Positions 36,550-46,552 of a stretch of 56,450 nucleotides of DNA are shown here, in pieces. A model generated the notes under the pieces. That model searched no databases. It was not told the DNA's origin and worked only from the letters and a program-made list of their open reading frames with translations. The stretch is taken from positions 1 through 56,450 of the forward strand of contig MPUH01000406.1 in NCBI GenBank assembly GCA_001970955.1, read 5' to 3'. The DNA is from Stentor coeruleus. Taxonomy: Eukaryota > Ciliophora > Heterotrichea > Heterotrichida > Stentoridae. The number at the start of each line of letters is the position of its first letter. Positions within the stretch are counted from its first letter, which is position 1. A program made the position numbers and the translations under genes.

Positions 36550-36960
36550 TTTTTAGGCTTGACAAGATGCTTTAGTCCACTCACTCTTCAATCGTATTTG
36601 TGTTTACTCCAGTTTCAGAATCTTTCCAATTTAATGAATGATTTTTCTGTTAGATGAATGAAATTATGTTGATCAAGCCGACTATAAGCCTCAATAAATC
36701 TGTTACAATTATCGAACAGGATATATTTTTTAATAATATTTATCAAAGTTAATGCTTTCCTGTCTGGCACTGGAATAAAAAACATTTATTTTCATCAGTT
36801 TACTCAATTCCACCTAAGATCTATATACAATCGACCTTAAGACCTCTATGATATTTTACTTTTCCAAATTTACTTTTATCAATTTGAAAAGTGATTCCCT
36901 CTTCAATTTTTTTTTAATTTCGGCCCTAAATTCATTAAAGTAATTTGATATAGTATGTGA
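36550..36960 (-). pseudogene. decayed Merlin/IS1595 (ISXO2-like) DDE transposase
   Basis: Reading the minus strand from 36960 and switching frames several times gives, in the correct order, the landmarks of the ISXO2-like transposase domain: FQIDKSKFGKVKYHRG (family VQIDESKFGKRKYNRG), KVD...GGIE, CFLFPVPDRKALTLINIIKK (family CFLVPVPDRSAATLLPIIKK), KYIL, then AYSRLDQHNFIHLT and SLNWKDSETGVNTNTIEE (family HSxNFVDPETGAHTQTIE). Stops and frameshifts are scattered, so it is dead. Eukaryotic elements with this transposase are Merlin DNA transposons. The Asp of the family DES motif remains, and later acidic residues are partly lost. Terminal inverted repeats were not located. Confidence 0.72.
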
Positions 36961-37175
36961 AAAATATACTATAAATCAAATTCATTCGTAGAAGCAAAAA
37001 TTATTGGAAGAGACACTATATTGGCATTAAGCCTTGATTTTTTTAAAAAATAATCATCATAATTTTGTATTTTTGAAGGAAAATTGGCAAATCATTAATA
37101 CAATACCAAGAGATCAAGTTTTCTTTAATATTTTACTATATAAATTTTATTATAAAATACAATTAAATTGTGTTT
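36961..37175. other. spacer between transposase relic and Cys-rich pseudogene
   Basis: Short AT-rich stretch. Its first part may hold further N-terminal transposase remains. Confidence 0.4.
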
Positions 37176-37179
37176 AAAA

Positions 37180-38653
37180 AAAGTTAAAAAACTAATCAAT
37201 GTCCAACTATTGAGAATATTAAGGAACTACATGAAAAAGAAGTTAAAAACGCTAACCAATGTCTAATTATTGAGAATATTAAGGAATTATATGAAAAAGT
37301 AGTTAAGGTTTTTGTAAAAGATGATAAGTTTCGAGCTGAAATAGATTCCATATCAAAAAAAGTGTACTTAGAAAATCCTGACAAATCTCGAAACTATATG
37401 AAATCTCAAACATATAATGCTAAAAAAGCATTCATAAAACATGCTGGAGATTGAAGAGTCTAAACTTAAAATTGATGATGACGATGATTGCTGTAATATT
37501 TGTTGTCATATGCGAATCTACTTTTAGGTTTCCTGATAGTTACATTAGAAAATCTTTTAAAAATGGTCTTATAAAGACTATGAATGGTGTAGGACAAACA
37601 GATTATGAGCAGAATTTTGAATGGCTAGTTAGTTTAGGTGAAGCAGATTCTATTATTAGTGTGATAGTAATAAATATATTAAAATGTATGTTTAAAGCAA
37701 TTTTAAGTTGTCATACTAAAATATTTTTTTATTTATAACAAGTGTTTTAATAAAAAATATAACTTCTAAACAAAAACCTAAAAAGTTTTCATAGCATTTA
37801 CTATAATACTTGCAATCCCCGTAATATAAAAATAAAATATATCTAGATAGACTTTCAAAAACTCGCTAAAGAATATCATATTTGCTTTAATATATATAAA
37901 GGGCAACTTAATAGTCCTGAAAATACAATCTTTCAACCTATAACATAAGAAGACCATTACCCTGTTATATCATAATACAATGATACTTTTTCTATTTAAT
38001 ATATTCTGATTTAGTTATGAAATATGATGGATAAAATCTTAAAACACTTCAAATTGGGTATAAAAATGATGCTAAACTTGATTGATTATTAATTTATAGG
38101 CCTGAAAAAAAATAACTTTCTACAGTTTACTTTTAAATATAGCAGAAATTTAGCATAAATCAAATCACCAAATAATATAACTCCATCAAAATTTAAAGAT
38201 TTTAATGAAAAATTAGTAAAAAGTATTGAAGCTTGTAAGGAAAGTTTGAATATAAATTTCCCAAGATCATTGAAATTTATAGAAATAATCAAAAATTCTA
38301 AAATTGAAAAATTAGGCAAAATTTTTTTATGTAAATATGGAGAGATATGTGATGGAACATTACATGCAATTATTGTGCAAGTCTTTGTAATAAATGTGAA
38401 CTTTGTGCTATAAGAACAGAATATTACCTTTATTATAATAATAGATTAAAAGAGACAAACAAAGAATATTTAATTATGTATGATAAGTGCAGTAAACTTG
38501 AGAAAAATGCTGATGCTATGGGATTTTGTTGTAGATGCGCATTTTGTAGAAAATGCATAGAGGAGATATATTTGTTAGGGAAATGCTACTGCAAAAAAGA
38601 TTTTGATAATAATGCTATATTAATAGTTGATGCTCGATTTAATTTCTTCTAAT
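37180..38653 (+). pseudogene. decayed copy of the adjacent Cys-rich gene
   Basis: Pieces matching the intact neighbour at 38983-41264 occur in order on the same strand: KVFVKDDKFRAEIDS (neighbour TVFIKDGKFRAEINS), TFRFPDSYIRKSFKNGLI (TFRFPQSNLRKILKYKLV), NFEWLVSLGE (SCEWLVAFGD), ICFNIYKGQLNSPEN (VCFNIYKGEASDPEN), HYPVIS (FYPVIS), and the Cys-rich end (FCCRCAFCRKCIEEIYLLG; FYCRCVLCRNCIKAIFSLG). Several stops replace Tyr or Leu codons, there are frameshifts, and ~200 bp before the TFRFP block are missing. Part of the start is a 60-bp tandem duplication (37197-37256 and 37257-37316). It is a tandem duplicate that decayed. Confidence 0.82.
37197..37316 (+). repeat. 60-bp tandem duplication in the pseudogene
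   Basis: Two adjacent imperfect 60-bp copies both encode IENIKEL(H/Y)EK. The neighbouring intact gene has a single copy of this segment. Confidence 0.75.
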
Positions 38654-38982
38654 AAGTATGATGAATATATGAAATATGAATATTTAATACATTGCTTTAT
38701 ATATAACAGTTGTTTATTCTGAACAATTTGTTGCTCTTATAAGTGGTTAAATATTACACAAACTTAGTTTTATTTATTCTTAAATCTGCAACTATCTTAA
38801 ATAACTTTTTCATATTTATATTATATTCTTAACTAGAGTGATACTTTTTTTGTTAGTATTTACTTTAATCAAGATTATTCTCATAGGTAATCTTAATATT
38901 TTTGAGAATGCTATTAAAAAATATTTCAAATCCAGTCAGTTTAACTATCATTTAGGTTTTATTATTAATTCTTATAAAAATA
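38654..38982. other. spacer between pseudogene and intact Cys-rich gene
   Basis: AT-rich 5' flank of the intact gene. A 71-codon frame at 38838 overlaps it in another frame and is discarded. Confidence 0.5.
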
Positions 38983-41264
38983 ATGTCTACAATAGAAGTT
39001 CCAGGATACATAACTCAAATCAAAGGCAAATATGCAATTGTCAAAAACTTTGAATTGTGTTTGGCTAGAGTTATTGAAAAGTCAAGTATAAAGTTTAAAG
39101 GTTTTCCTGCGCCTTCCTCATTAGTAACTGTTAACTCTGCTCTTACTTTAAAGCTAAATCAAAATAATATAATCGAAGCTTCGATAGATCCGAAAATTGA
39201 AATAAACGCATATTTTGGCTTCATTAAAAAAGTGGATATTTTAACACAAAAGTCCAATGTATCAAACTTTTTTGATANACTGCTCTTACTTTAAAGTTAA
39301 ATCAAAATAATATAATCGAAGCTTCGATAGATCCGAAAATTGAAATAAACGCATACTTTGGCTTCATTAAAAAAGTGGATATTTTAACACAAAAGTCCAA
39401 TGTATCAAACTTTTTTGATATGTATGAATGCTTGGCTACCCAAATTTTATATTCAGATGGTCAATCAGTACCTTTAAGTGAACTCAAAAATAAAATAAAA
39501 TATCCTGTTATTGTTTACCTCAACGGAGAATCTTTCTTAGAAGCAAAAATTATGCAAGAGGATACTACAATTAAACTAAATCTTGATACTTTTCGAGTAA
39601 AACAAGGAAAAGAAGATACTATGTTTATATCTATGAATAGTGATATGCATATTGCTCATAATATAATAAGCGCATTTGTTTTCTTTAAAGACACAAATGA
39701 AAATCCTACTGTAGAAGCAATTAAGCATTTATTAGCAGAGGAAGTCACAGTCTTTATAAAAGATGGAAAATTTCGAGCTGAGATAAACTCTCCTCCTATA
39801 TTCCAAGACGGAAAAAAAACAGAAAAATGTGAATCTCTCCTTATACAACAAGAAATAAAAGTTCATAAAGATTACTATGATACTGAAGATATCAATTTAA
39901 AGTCTTTTACATACAATGCTAAAAAAGATATCCATAATTTAAAAAAAGCAACAGAAGAAATTAAGAATAAAGCTGATGATGAATACTTTCTCACTTCGAA
40001 ATTTGAAAATCAATCTAGTATTACTTATAATTATAGAAAAAATTCTTATAAAACTCAGGATCCTTCTTATATAAAACATCAAAAAAATATTATTGTAGTA
40101 TATGCTACAAGATATATCTTTACAAATTTTTTAGGCTCTAGCTCTTCATGGTTTTTTAAGCGAAACCAAGGACCCTCAAATGATAAGTGGACTATATTTA
40201 TTGGTCTATGCGAAGCTACTTTTAGATTTCCTCAAAGCAATCTGAGAAAAATACTTAAATATAAATTAGTCCAAGCGTTAAAAAGTTTTGGACAAGAAAG
40301 TTATGAGGCTTCGTGTGAATGGCTTGTTGCATTCGGGGATAAAAGAGATGAGGGTATAAGTTTGGAAGATTTGCACTCATATCTTAATCAAAGTTTAGAA
40401 TTCTTCAAGTACTATGCAAACTATTTAATAGGCGAGATAAACTTTGAAGCATTGGCAGAAGAATATAGGGTTTGCTTTAATATTTATAAAGGAGAAGCAA
40501 GTGATCCAGAAAATCAATTTTATCAACCATATACTTATGAATGTTTCTACCCTGTTATATCATTATACCACAACGATGAATATTATTTGATTTATTCAGA
40601 TTTAGTTATGAAATATGATGGATTCAATTTAATGACATTACGCCTTGATGCACAAAGTGATATTATACCTGATTGGCCTTTGATATATGTACGTGAAGTA
40701 ATTCCTGATAGCATAAAATTACTTAAATGCATGGTAGAGCTTCAAGAGTATGCATCTTGTTCTGGAAATTATGATAAAAATAATTTGAAGAAAACAAGCA
40801 TTGAATTTATGGAAGTTTTAGAAAACTTAGCATATTCTCTTACTCCAGAAAATTTAAATGTGAATAATGATTACGAAAATTATGCAACACTTTTAAATAA
40901 AATTAAATCTATGAAATTTGAAGACTTATTGGCAAAACCAAAATGCAAATGTGGAGAAAATTGTGAAGGTGAACTTAAATGCTGTAAGTGTGGAGATTTA
41001 TGTAATAGATGTGCTATTTGTATTGAAAAAACAGAATATTGTCTTTATTGCGATACAAAAACAACTATTAAAAGATGTAGTTATATGATAGAATGCTTAA
41101 GATGCAAACAAATTTTTGATAATACAAATATGATAGGATTTTATTGTAGATGTGTGCTATGCAGAAATTGCATTAAAGCGATATTTTCATTAGGCAAGTG
41201 TCTTTGTGAAAGGGACTTTGATAACAATGATGAATTTTATGTAAATGAATTTCTACTTAGTTAG
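38983..41264 (+). CDS. unknown protein with C-terminal Cys-rich (RING-like) zinc region, spans an assembly gap
   Basis: Merging the duplicated 143-base overlap at the N joins the two frames into 712 residues. The N-terminal half reads as beta-rich (YITQIKGKYAIVKNFE; VIVYLNGESFLEAKI). A central conserved block (TFRFPQSNLRKILKYKLVQ, EWLVAFGD) is shared with the tandem pseudogene. The C-terminal ~110 residues hold about 20 cysteines in CxC and CxxC pairs (CKCGENC, CCKCGDLCNRCAIC, CLYC, CLRC, FYCRCVLCRNC), suggesting several zinc sites, somewhat like RING or TRAF fingers, but I match no named family. There is no signal peptide or membrane helix. As an unrecognised family with a decayed tandem copy, it may be lineage-specific. 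Confidence 0.75.
39137..39420. repeat. single-N gap at 39278 flanked by an unmerged ~141-bp overlap
   Basis: Bases 39137-39277 recur at 39280-39420 with two C/T differences. The 143-base offset breaks the frame, so the gene looks split at this artefact. Confidence 0.9.
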
Positions 41265-42489
41265 TTTTAATCTATTAAGATTATCATCAATCATTAACTT
41301 GATATTATCAATTTATTAACAGAATTCAAACATTAACAAGCATAAGCCTCAAGAAAAGTTTGATTCTTTTATTTTTAGTAAAAGTAGTATTCTATAGCAA
41401 GTAAATAGGCATCCTAATTATAAAAACAAAAGAGTGATACTTTGTTAGGGTCTTAGAAGGATTCAATATTTTCTAAATTAAAAAAGACTTTGGACTAATA
41501 AAAAAATATGATGATGAGCTATTGCTATCACTGAATCTATCCCTACTTTATTTGACCAGAAATAACCAAGAAGCAGAATTTCACTGCATAATAATTTCTT
41601 TTCAGAAAAAATGTATTATTTTAATCGACACTGACCTCCTACTACTCGAATCGGGTAAGCTAACTTCAATTTAGATTTGCTTAAATTCATTCTTCTTTAA
41701 TATTTAGGGCAGGGATATGAAATTAAAATAACCTTATTTTTATTAAATAGTCAATGTATTTGATTTATCAAAGATAGGTCAGTTGATTTCATAAAGAGAT
41801 AGGAGTGAATAATTCAAATCTATATTTATAACCAAATTAATACAGACTTTCCAGATTTTTATTTCTAAATTTTTTTTTATCGGGCTTTCGTTGCCATTCA
41901 CCCCTTCCTTCTTTTAAGAAATCTAAAAATGATCTTTTATAAATGCACTTGCAAATAAATACTAAATTTTAGTGTTAACAATTTATGAAAAAATAAATAG
42001 TTTAGCTTAGAATTCATGCATTACCTATAGAAATTTAAATAACTTATTAAAAATTCTTAAACAGCTTATAATTTAAACTTTGTATCAAAGATAATGATTA
42101 AAGTTATTCACAATTTTTAGATTACAGTTATTATCAAGTGCATTAATTTTTTTTTTATTTCATGCAATGGACAAAAAAGCATGCTGAAACTGGTTTAGAA
42201 TTTGGAGAATATTATTATTTAATATGAAGGATTTTTTCCCTAAAAGCTGTAGTGGGCATCATTATATATTGATGATAAGATTTTACTGTACTTAAAGTGT
42301 TTTAATTTTACTGAACCATAATCTATAACTATTAGACCAAAGAACTGCTATCTGTATTATTTCTAGTCTTAGCTTTCAAAGATCAGTTGCCATAAATAGG
42401 ATTAATAGAGCCTTTAAAATTAAGATACTATTCTCATATTTCACAGCATATCTAAATCTTCTTCAATATCAGACCTTTTATGATTCCTA
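41265..42489. other. 1.2 kb intergenic
   Basis: Mostly AT-rich. A 65-codon stop-free run at 41477-41674 (plus) lacks an ATG and is within what random AT-rich DNA yields, so it is not called. Confidence 0.5.
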
Positions 42490-43080
42490 CTGTTTATTTA
42501 TATGCTCGGCATCCCTTGTTTACAAATTCTAGAACAATTCTATGCTTATATATATTGAAAGAGAGACTCCTGCTATTTTTAATGTAATCAAAAAACTCAG
42601 AAGATTTATGAAGCTAAGCGGAATTTTTCTAAACGGTGTATACTTACCCCCTTTGTCTAATGGAGAAATTTTAATATTTGGAGGTAAATGGTCAAAATCT
42701 GGAATTATACTGAACATGTTTATTTTGTCTAGTGATATGAAACGAAAATGCATTAGAGCATAATTTGCAAGCACTCTTCTCATGTTTCTATTCTTATAGA
42801 TGATAAGTCCATATCTTAGCAGGCAAATGAATTTAAAATTTGACTGTGGCCAATGCGAATCTTTTGACATAATAAAAAAGAAAGTGACGAAATTCCAGCA
42901 ATGAAGCATTGGCATACTTGTCCAGCAGCATTTTATTAGGACACTTTATGTGTTTGGAGTTTTACATAGAATGCTTCTAATAACATTGAAAATCTAGCTT
43001 TAGGTTCAATGAATAATAGATTTCGATATCATTTTGCCTATAAGACTGTTTCAGCTAGAGGTTATTGCAATAGACTAAGA
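42490..43080 (+). pseudogene. possible kelch-motif gene relic
   Basis: A frame from ATG 42542 reads NGVYLPPLSNGEILIFGG, which has the hydrophobic-rich IxIFGG signature of a kelch blade, then KWSKSGIILNMF. After a stop, other frames contin with a Cys/Asp patch (KFDCGQCESFDII) and RTLYVFGVLH, a second blade-like strand. Stops and frame changes indicate decay. The evidence is two short motifs, so the call is weak. An opposite-strand frame over 42529-42915 is its shadow. Confidence 0.3.
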
Positions 43081-43355
43081 TCAAATAATATAAGCTGAGA
43101 TTAGCTAACAAAAAAAAATACACTCAATAATCTTAACACAGCATCCGAATAGTCAGTTTCTAAAAAAAAATCTATTTGAAAACTCCCGGCTTGGGTAGTG
43201 GTACAATATAAGCAAACCCCAACTCTTTTATAACCTGCAAAAAGCGAAAAATCTTAAGTTTCCATCTAAATCCAGGGATTCAAGAAATCCAAGACATAAG
43301 AGCTCACATCATCATAATTTACCTTTAACTCAAATTCTATACTGATTTTTCCATA

Positions 43356-43835
43356 TTAGTTTCTTCGCTTACGTTTATTTCCCACATCTTCTCCATCAGC
43401 TGCCTCGTCATCACGATGTGACTCATTATCATTCCTAACTGAGTCACGTTTTTGTCCACCGCCACGGCCTCGTCCATATTGTCTACCTTCTTTAAACCCA
43501 ATATCCCAATCAGCTCTTATAATTCGATTTTCAAGCTGAGTTGAATTAAGACAATTTATCGCATTAGCAGCTGCTGAATGTGTATAATATTCAACAAAAC
43601 AAAATCCACAAGGAGTTTTTTTATACCGATCCAGGCCCATTACTACTCTTTTCACTTTTCCACAAAGAGAAAAAAGCTCGTAAATCTGCTCTTCTTTGGT
43701 ATAGTTAGACAAGTTTCCTATATAAAGCGTTGAGGATTCTCTGAGCTTTTCCTTATACTCTTCAGTCCCATAACCTTGCTGTCTGTCTATATACTCAGAG
43801 TCTGGGTTTGGGCTTTCGTATAAATAGGCTGCCAT
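43356..43835 (-). CDS. NCBP2: nuclear cap-binding protein subunit 2 (CBP20)
   Basis: 159 residues (human 156). The RRM spans ~35-112 with RNP2 [20 protein letters not shown] (human [20 protein letters not shown]) and RNP1 [20 protein letters not shown] (human [20 protein letters not shown]). The C-terminal cap-stacking region is intact: [20 protein letters not shown], then RGGGQKRD. The Tyr residues that sandwich m7G (human Tyr20 and Tyr43) correspond to Y21-type and Y38 positions here. With CBP80 it binds the mRNA cap in the nucleus. The tail ends in a basic KRKRRN, a possible nuclear-localisation signal. No intron. Confidence 0.94.
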   Translation of the reverse strand: MAAYLYESPNPDSEYIDRQQGYGTEEYKEKLRESSTLYIGNLSNYTKEEQIYELFSLCGKVKRVVMGLDRYKKTPCGFCFVEYYTHSAAANAINCLNSTQLENRIIRADWDIGFKEGRQYGRGRGGGQKRDSVRNDNESHRDDEAADGEDVGNKRKRRN

Positions 43836-43856
43836 TTATGATCTTAAGTTAGGTAA

Positions 43857-44024
43857 TTAGTTTTCCCTAGTTTTTCTTATCTCATTCAGCAAGAGGTTTC
43901 TGAGTTCTACAGTTTTTTTAACCCTTTCAACGTGCTGGTATAACTTAGTCCTTCTTTTGGACACTGAAAAGGTTAGATAATACAGAAAAGAATCTATTTG
44001 ATGAGAGTCATCAGATTTATTATG
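43857..44024 (-). CDS. possible small exon or gene remnant upstream of NCBP2
   Basis: A 55-codon open frame, richer in G+C than its surroundings, ends at 43857 just 21 bp upstream of the NCBP2 ATG. It reads ...FLYYLTFSVSKRRTKLYQH, then VERVKKTVELRNLLLNEIRKTREN, a basic amphipathic helix. There is no in-frame ATG; it is closed upstream by a stop. I found no 15/16-nt intron that would supply a start. It could be a final exon of a small protein or a relic. Unrecognised. Confidence 0.3.
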   Translation of the reverse strand, partial: HNKSDDSHQIDSFLYYLTFSVSKRRTKLYQHVERVKKTVELRNLLLNEIRKTREN

Positions 44025-44456
44025 CTATGGCTATACTTATAACAGTTAATTATATCTAAATATGTATTTTTTCATGAGGTAGATATTTTCACTGATTAAA
44101 GACCTGTCCAAAACACTAAGTTGTGACAGAACTAATCACTGATACCATGTCAAGCAATGCTCAAAGTATGTCTCAGTAACCAAAAACAATGATTGAAGGG
44201 GAAAAAACTGTTAAATAATTTACTGCTAAATGGACACTTATGGTTTGATAAAACATGCGTTATTGCAACAATCAAATTAAGCGGACTATGCACTACTCAA
44301 TAGTCTTGTTCTACAAGAAATTATGCACTACTGAAATACTTCTTAAAACATTTATCATGATAATATTGCTTGCAACAACTGCAGATTGTTTAACAAATTA
44401 ACCTTATTCCTAAAGATATACAATAATAGAATTTCCTTTCCTTATCTGTTTTAATT
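44025..44456. other. intergenic, AT-rich
   Basis: No gene seen before the tandem repeat that follows. Confidence 0.5.
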
Positions 44457-44682
44457 TTTTTGTGAAATCAGTTTTCTTTTCTTATATATTCTCTTTTATC
44501 TCAATGCTTTGAAGTTGATAATTTGCTAGAGCACTTACCTGTTCAAGTCAAAATTCTACATAATCCAGATTTTTGTGAAATCAGTTTTCTTTTCTTATAT
44601 ATTCTCTTTATCTCAATGCTTTGAAGTTGATAATTTGCTAGAGCACTTACCTGTTCAAGTCAAAATTCTACATAATCCAGAT
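44457..44682. repeat. 113-bp tandem duplication
   Basis: 44457-44569 is repeated directly at 44570-44682, nearly identical except for one T missing in a T-run (ctcttttatc versus ctctttatc). No N lies between, so unlike the gap overlaps it may be a real recent duplication. It carries no open frame of note. Confidence 0.85.
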
Positions 44683-45168
44683 TGTTGCCAATTTCTGAAT
44701 AGATAATATATGAGTTAAAAATAGCTATTTCAAGCAAATAATTTGTATAATTTCACAAATTTATGGTGTGTTTTAATAGTTTCAATCTTTGATTAAAATG
44801 ATCCACATCTCTATGTGTTTTCTGTGCTTCTCTAATGAAAAAGGTATAGATTTATTTCCATATATAATAGCATTAAAGACAAATGCATTGTCTGCAACTT
44901 TGATTACTTTTTTTCTCTTTGGAAAACGATAATGTAATGTTGTATTTATGAAGAATTCACCCTTTTCATCATACAGGGTTTTTGCCCTATATTCTATATT
45001 CCTTTTTCGTACCACTAAGCAGATTGTATGAAGTGTAATAATTATCACAATAAACATGATAATTTTTAGGATACTTTTCCATGATTTTTATGCTAGAAAA
45101 TTTAGGCATATTAGGGTTAAGGACAATTTCTGTTATTTCATGCTTTTTTTAAGAGGATTTTACAGTCT

Positions 45169-45411
45169 TTAAAAAGGCATTTTGGTATTTGCCAGTTCAG
45201 TTTTTAGTTTCTGCATTTTGTCTGACTTAGAATGCAGCTTAGTTTTTAAAGCTTGATACTTGGATTTAAACACAGGCTGGTCTTTTAGAGAAATCTCTGG
45301 CCAAAGTCCTTGGTCTAAATAGGCTTGATGAAAATTTAAGATTTTCCCCACGGCCCGCTTGGCAATTCCTAGGTTTTCTTTAATGATGCGTTTTTTACTG
45401 GAGTGGTAAAT
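45169..45411 (-). pseudogene. possible unrecognised exon or gene remnant
   Basis: An 80-codon stop-free stretch with atypically coding-like composition: IIKENLGIAKRAVGKILNF, HQAYLDQGLWPEISLKDQP, then a Lys-rich helix ending AKTKMPF-type. The only candidate starts are non-ATG. About 90 bp upstream, ATG 45553 opens a short frame (MEEFERLSAASSFDEKD) that stops. No 15/16-nt intron joins the two. A 91-codon frame 44782-45057 downstream on the same strand (MFIVIIITLHTICLV...) is also unrecognised. Could be a decayed gene. Random AT-rich sequence can give runs of this length, so confidence is low. Confidence 0.3.
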
Positions 45412-45553
45412 TTACTTTTTGCACAAGACTCCTAAGGGATGTGAATTTTAGGAGTTATTGAACTCTGAGTACTTGAACAGATTGGAGGATCTTATCTGTG
45501 ATCTTTTTCATCAAAGGATGATGCAGCACTTAATCTTTCAAATTCTTCCATTT

Positions 45554-46092
45554 ATTACTATATCTTTAGGTAATATACAATAAAATATTTTATCATGATG
45601 CTTTTACTTGAAAATCAAAATTTGGAGAGAGTTTTTGAAAATATATAGTTTTGAGAGTATTAAGAGTTGTAGTTTGGTATTTTTAAAAAGACAAGGTGAA
45701 ATCAAGTAATTTAAGTCTTGAGAGGTATTTTTTATTAAATGACTTAATAATTTGTTTAATATGTTTGATTAAGTTAAGGATGATAGCTTATTTCAGCATG
45801 AAATTATATTGCTATTATATCAAGCCAGCCTCTTATGCTAATTAATTGTAGATGAATTATGATTATGAAAAATATTAATCTTAATTTTTTTTTATATTTG
45901 TGAATGGTTTTTATATGCAGATTTAAGGTAACTACTTTCATATTATAAATTTATATCATTTTGTATGAGAGATTTTAAGCATTTTATTATAATTTTATTT
46001 GTGCCCCTTTGCATTAGGATATAATACTAATTTTTTTTCTATAATCATATATATTACATAAAAACTAAATAGCATATATATATCTAATTATC
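45554..46092. other. intergenic, AT-rich
   Basis: Spacer downstream of ERH. Nothing recognisable. Confidence 0.55.
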
Positions 46093-46413
46093 TTAAGGAA
46101 TTTTGATAATGACTTGCTTAGACAAGTACAAATAAAGTTTACTTTTAATCCAGTTAATATCATATTGAGTATACTTTTTAGAACTTCTTGATAATGATGA
46201 TAAGCACTTGATATCAGCGAATTTATCTAGAAATTCGAATAATTCTTTTAGATTATAAGTAAAATTATTTTTATCTTCTAGTTTATCTCTTATATGATTT
46301 TCATAAATGTTGAGAATACAATCTAAGCACATATCAATAGTTTCAAATTCATAGTAATTTTTTGAATCTTTGTCTAGCGAATGATGGACCAATAAAATAA
46401 AATTGCTTGCCAT
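46093..46413 (-). CDS. ERH: enhancer of rudimentary homologue
   Basis: 106 residues (human ERH 104). ERH is a small nuclear protein conserved from protists to animals that acts in RNA processing and gene silencing as a dimeric binding platform. Landmarks align throughout: SNFILLVHHSLDKDSKNYYEF (human SHTILLVQPTKR...YADYE), CLDCILNIYENHIR (human CMEGVCKMYEEHLK), FTYNLKELFEFLDKFADIKCL (human ITYDISQLFDFIDDLADLSCL), and YTQYDINWIKSKLYLYL (human YQPYNKDWIKEKIYVLL). ATG at 46413 matches the family start. The HECT gene begins 140 bp away on the opposite strand. Confidence 0.94.
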   Translation of the reverse strand: MASNFILLVHHSLDKDSKNYYEFETIDMCLDCILNIYENHIRDKLEDKNNFTYNLKELFEFLDKFADIKCLSSLSRSSKKYTQYDINWIKSKLYLYLSKQVIIKIP

Positions 46414-46552
46414 TTATAATTATCTGTGCCTTTCTACAATATTAGACACTGATCTAAGTTTACCATAAAATTATCTGCTCTTCTATAATATATCATTCAA
46501 TATAAAAAGCGAAAAATAATTAAGATGAGCAGCTTATTATTCTTCTTTATAA

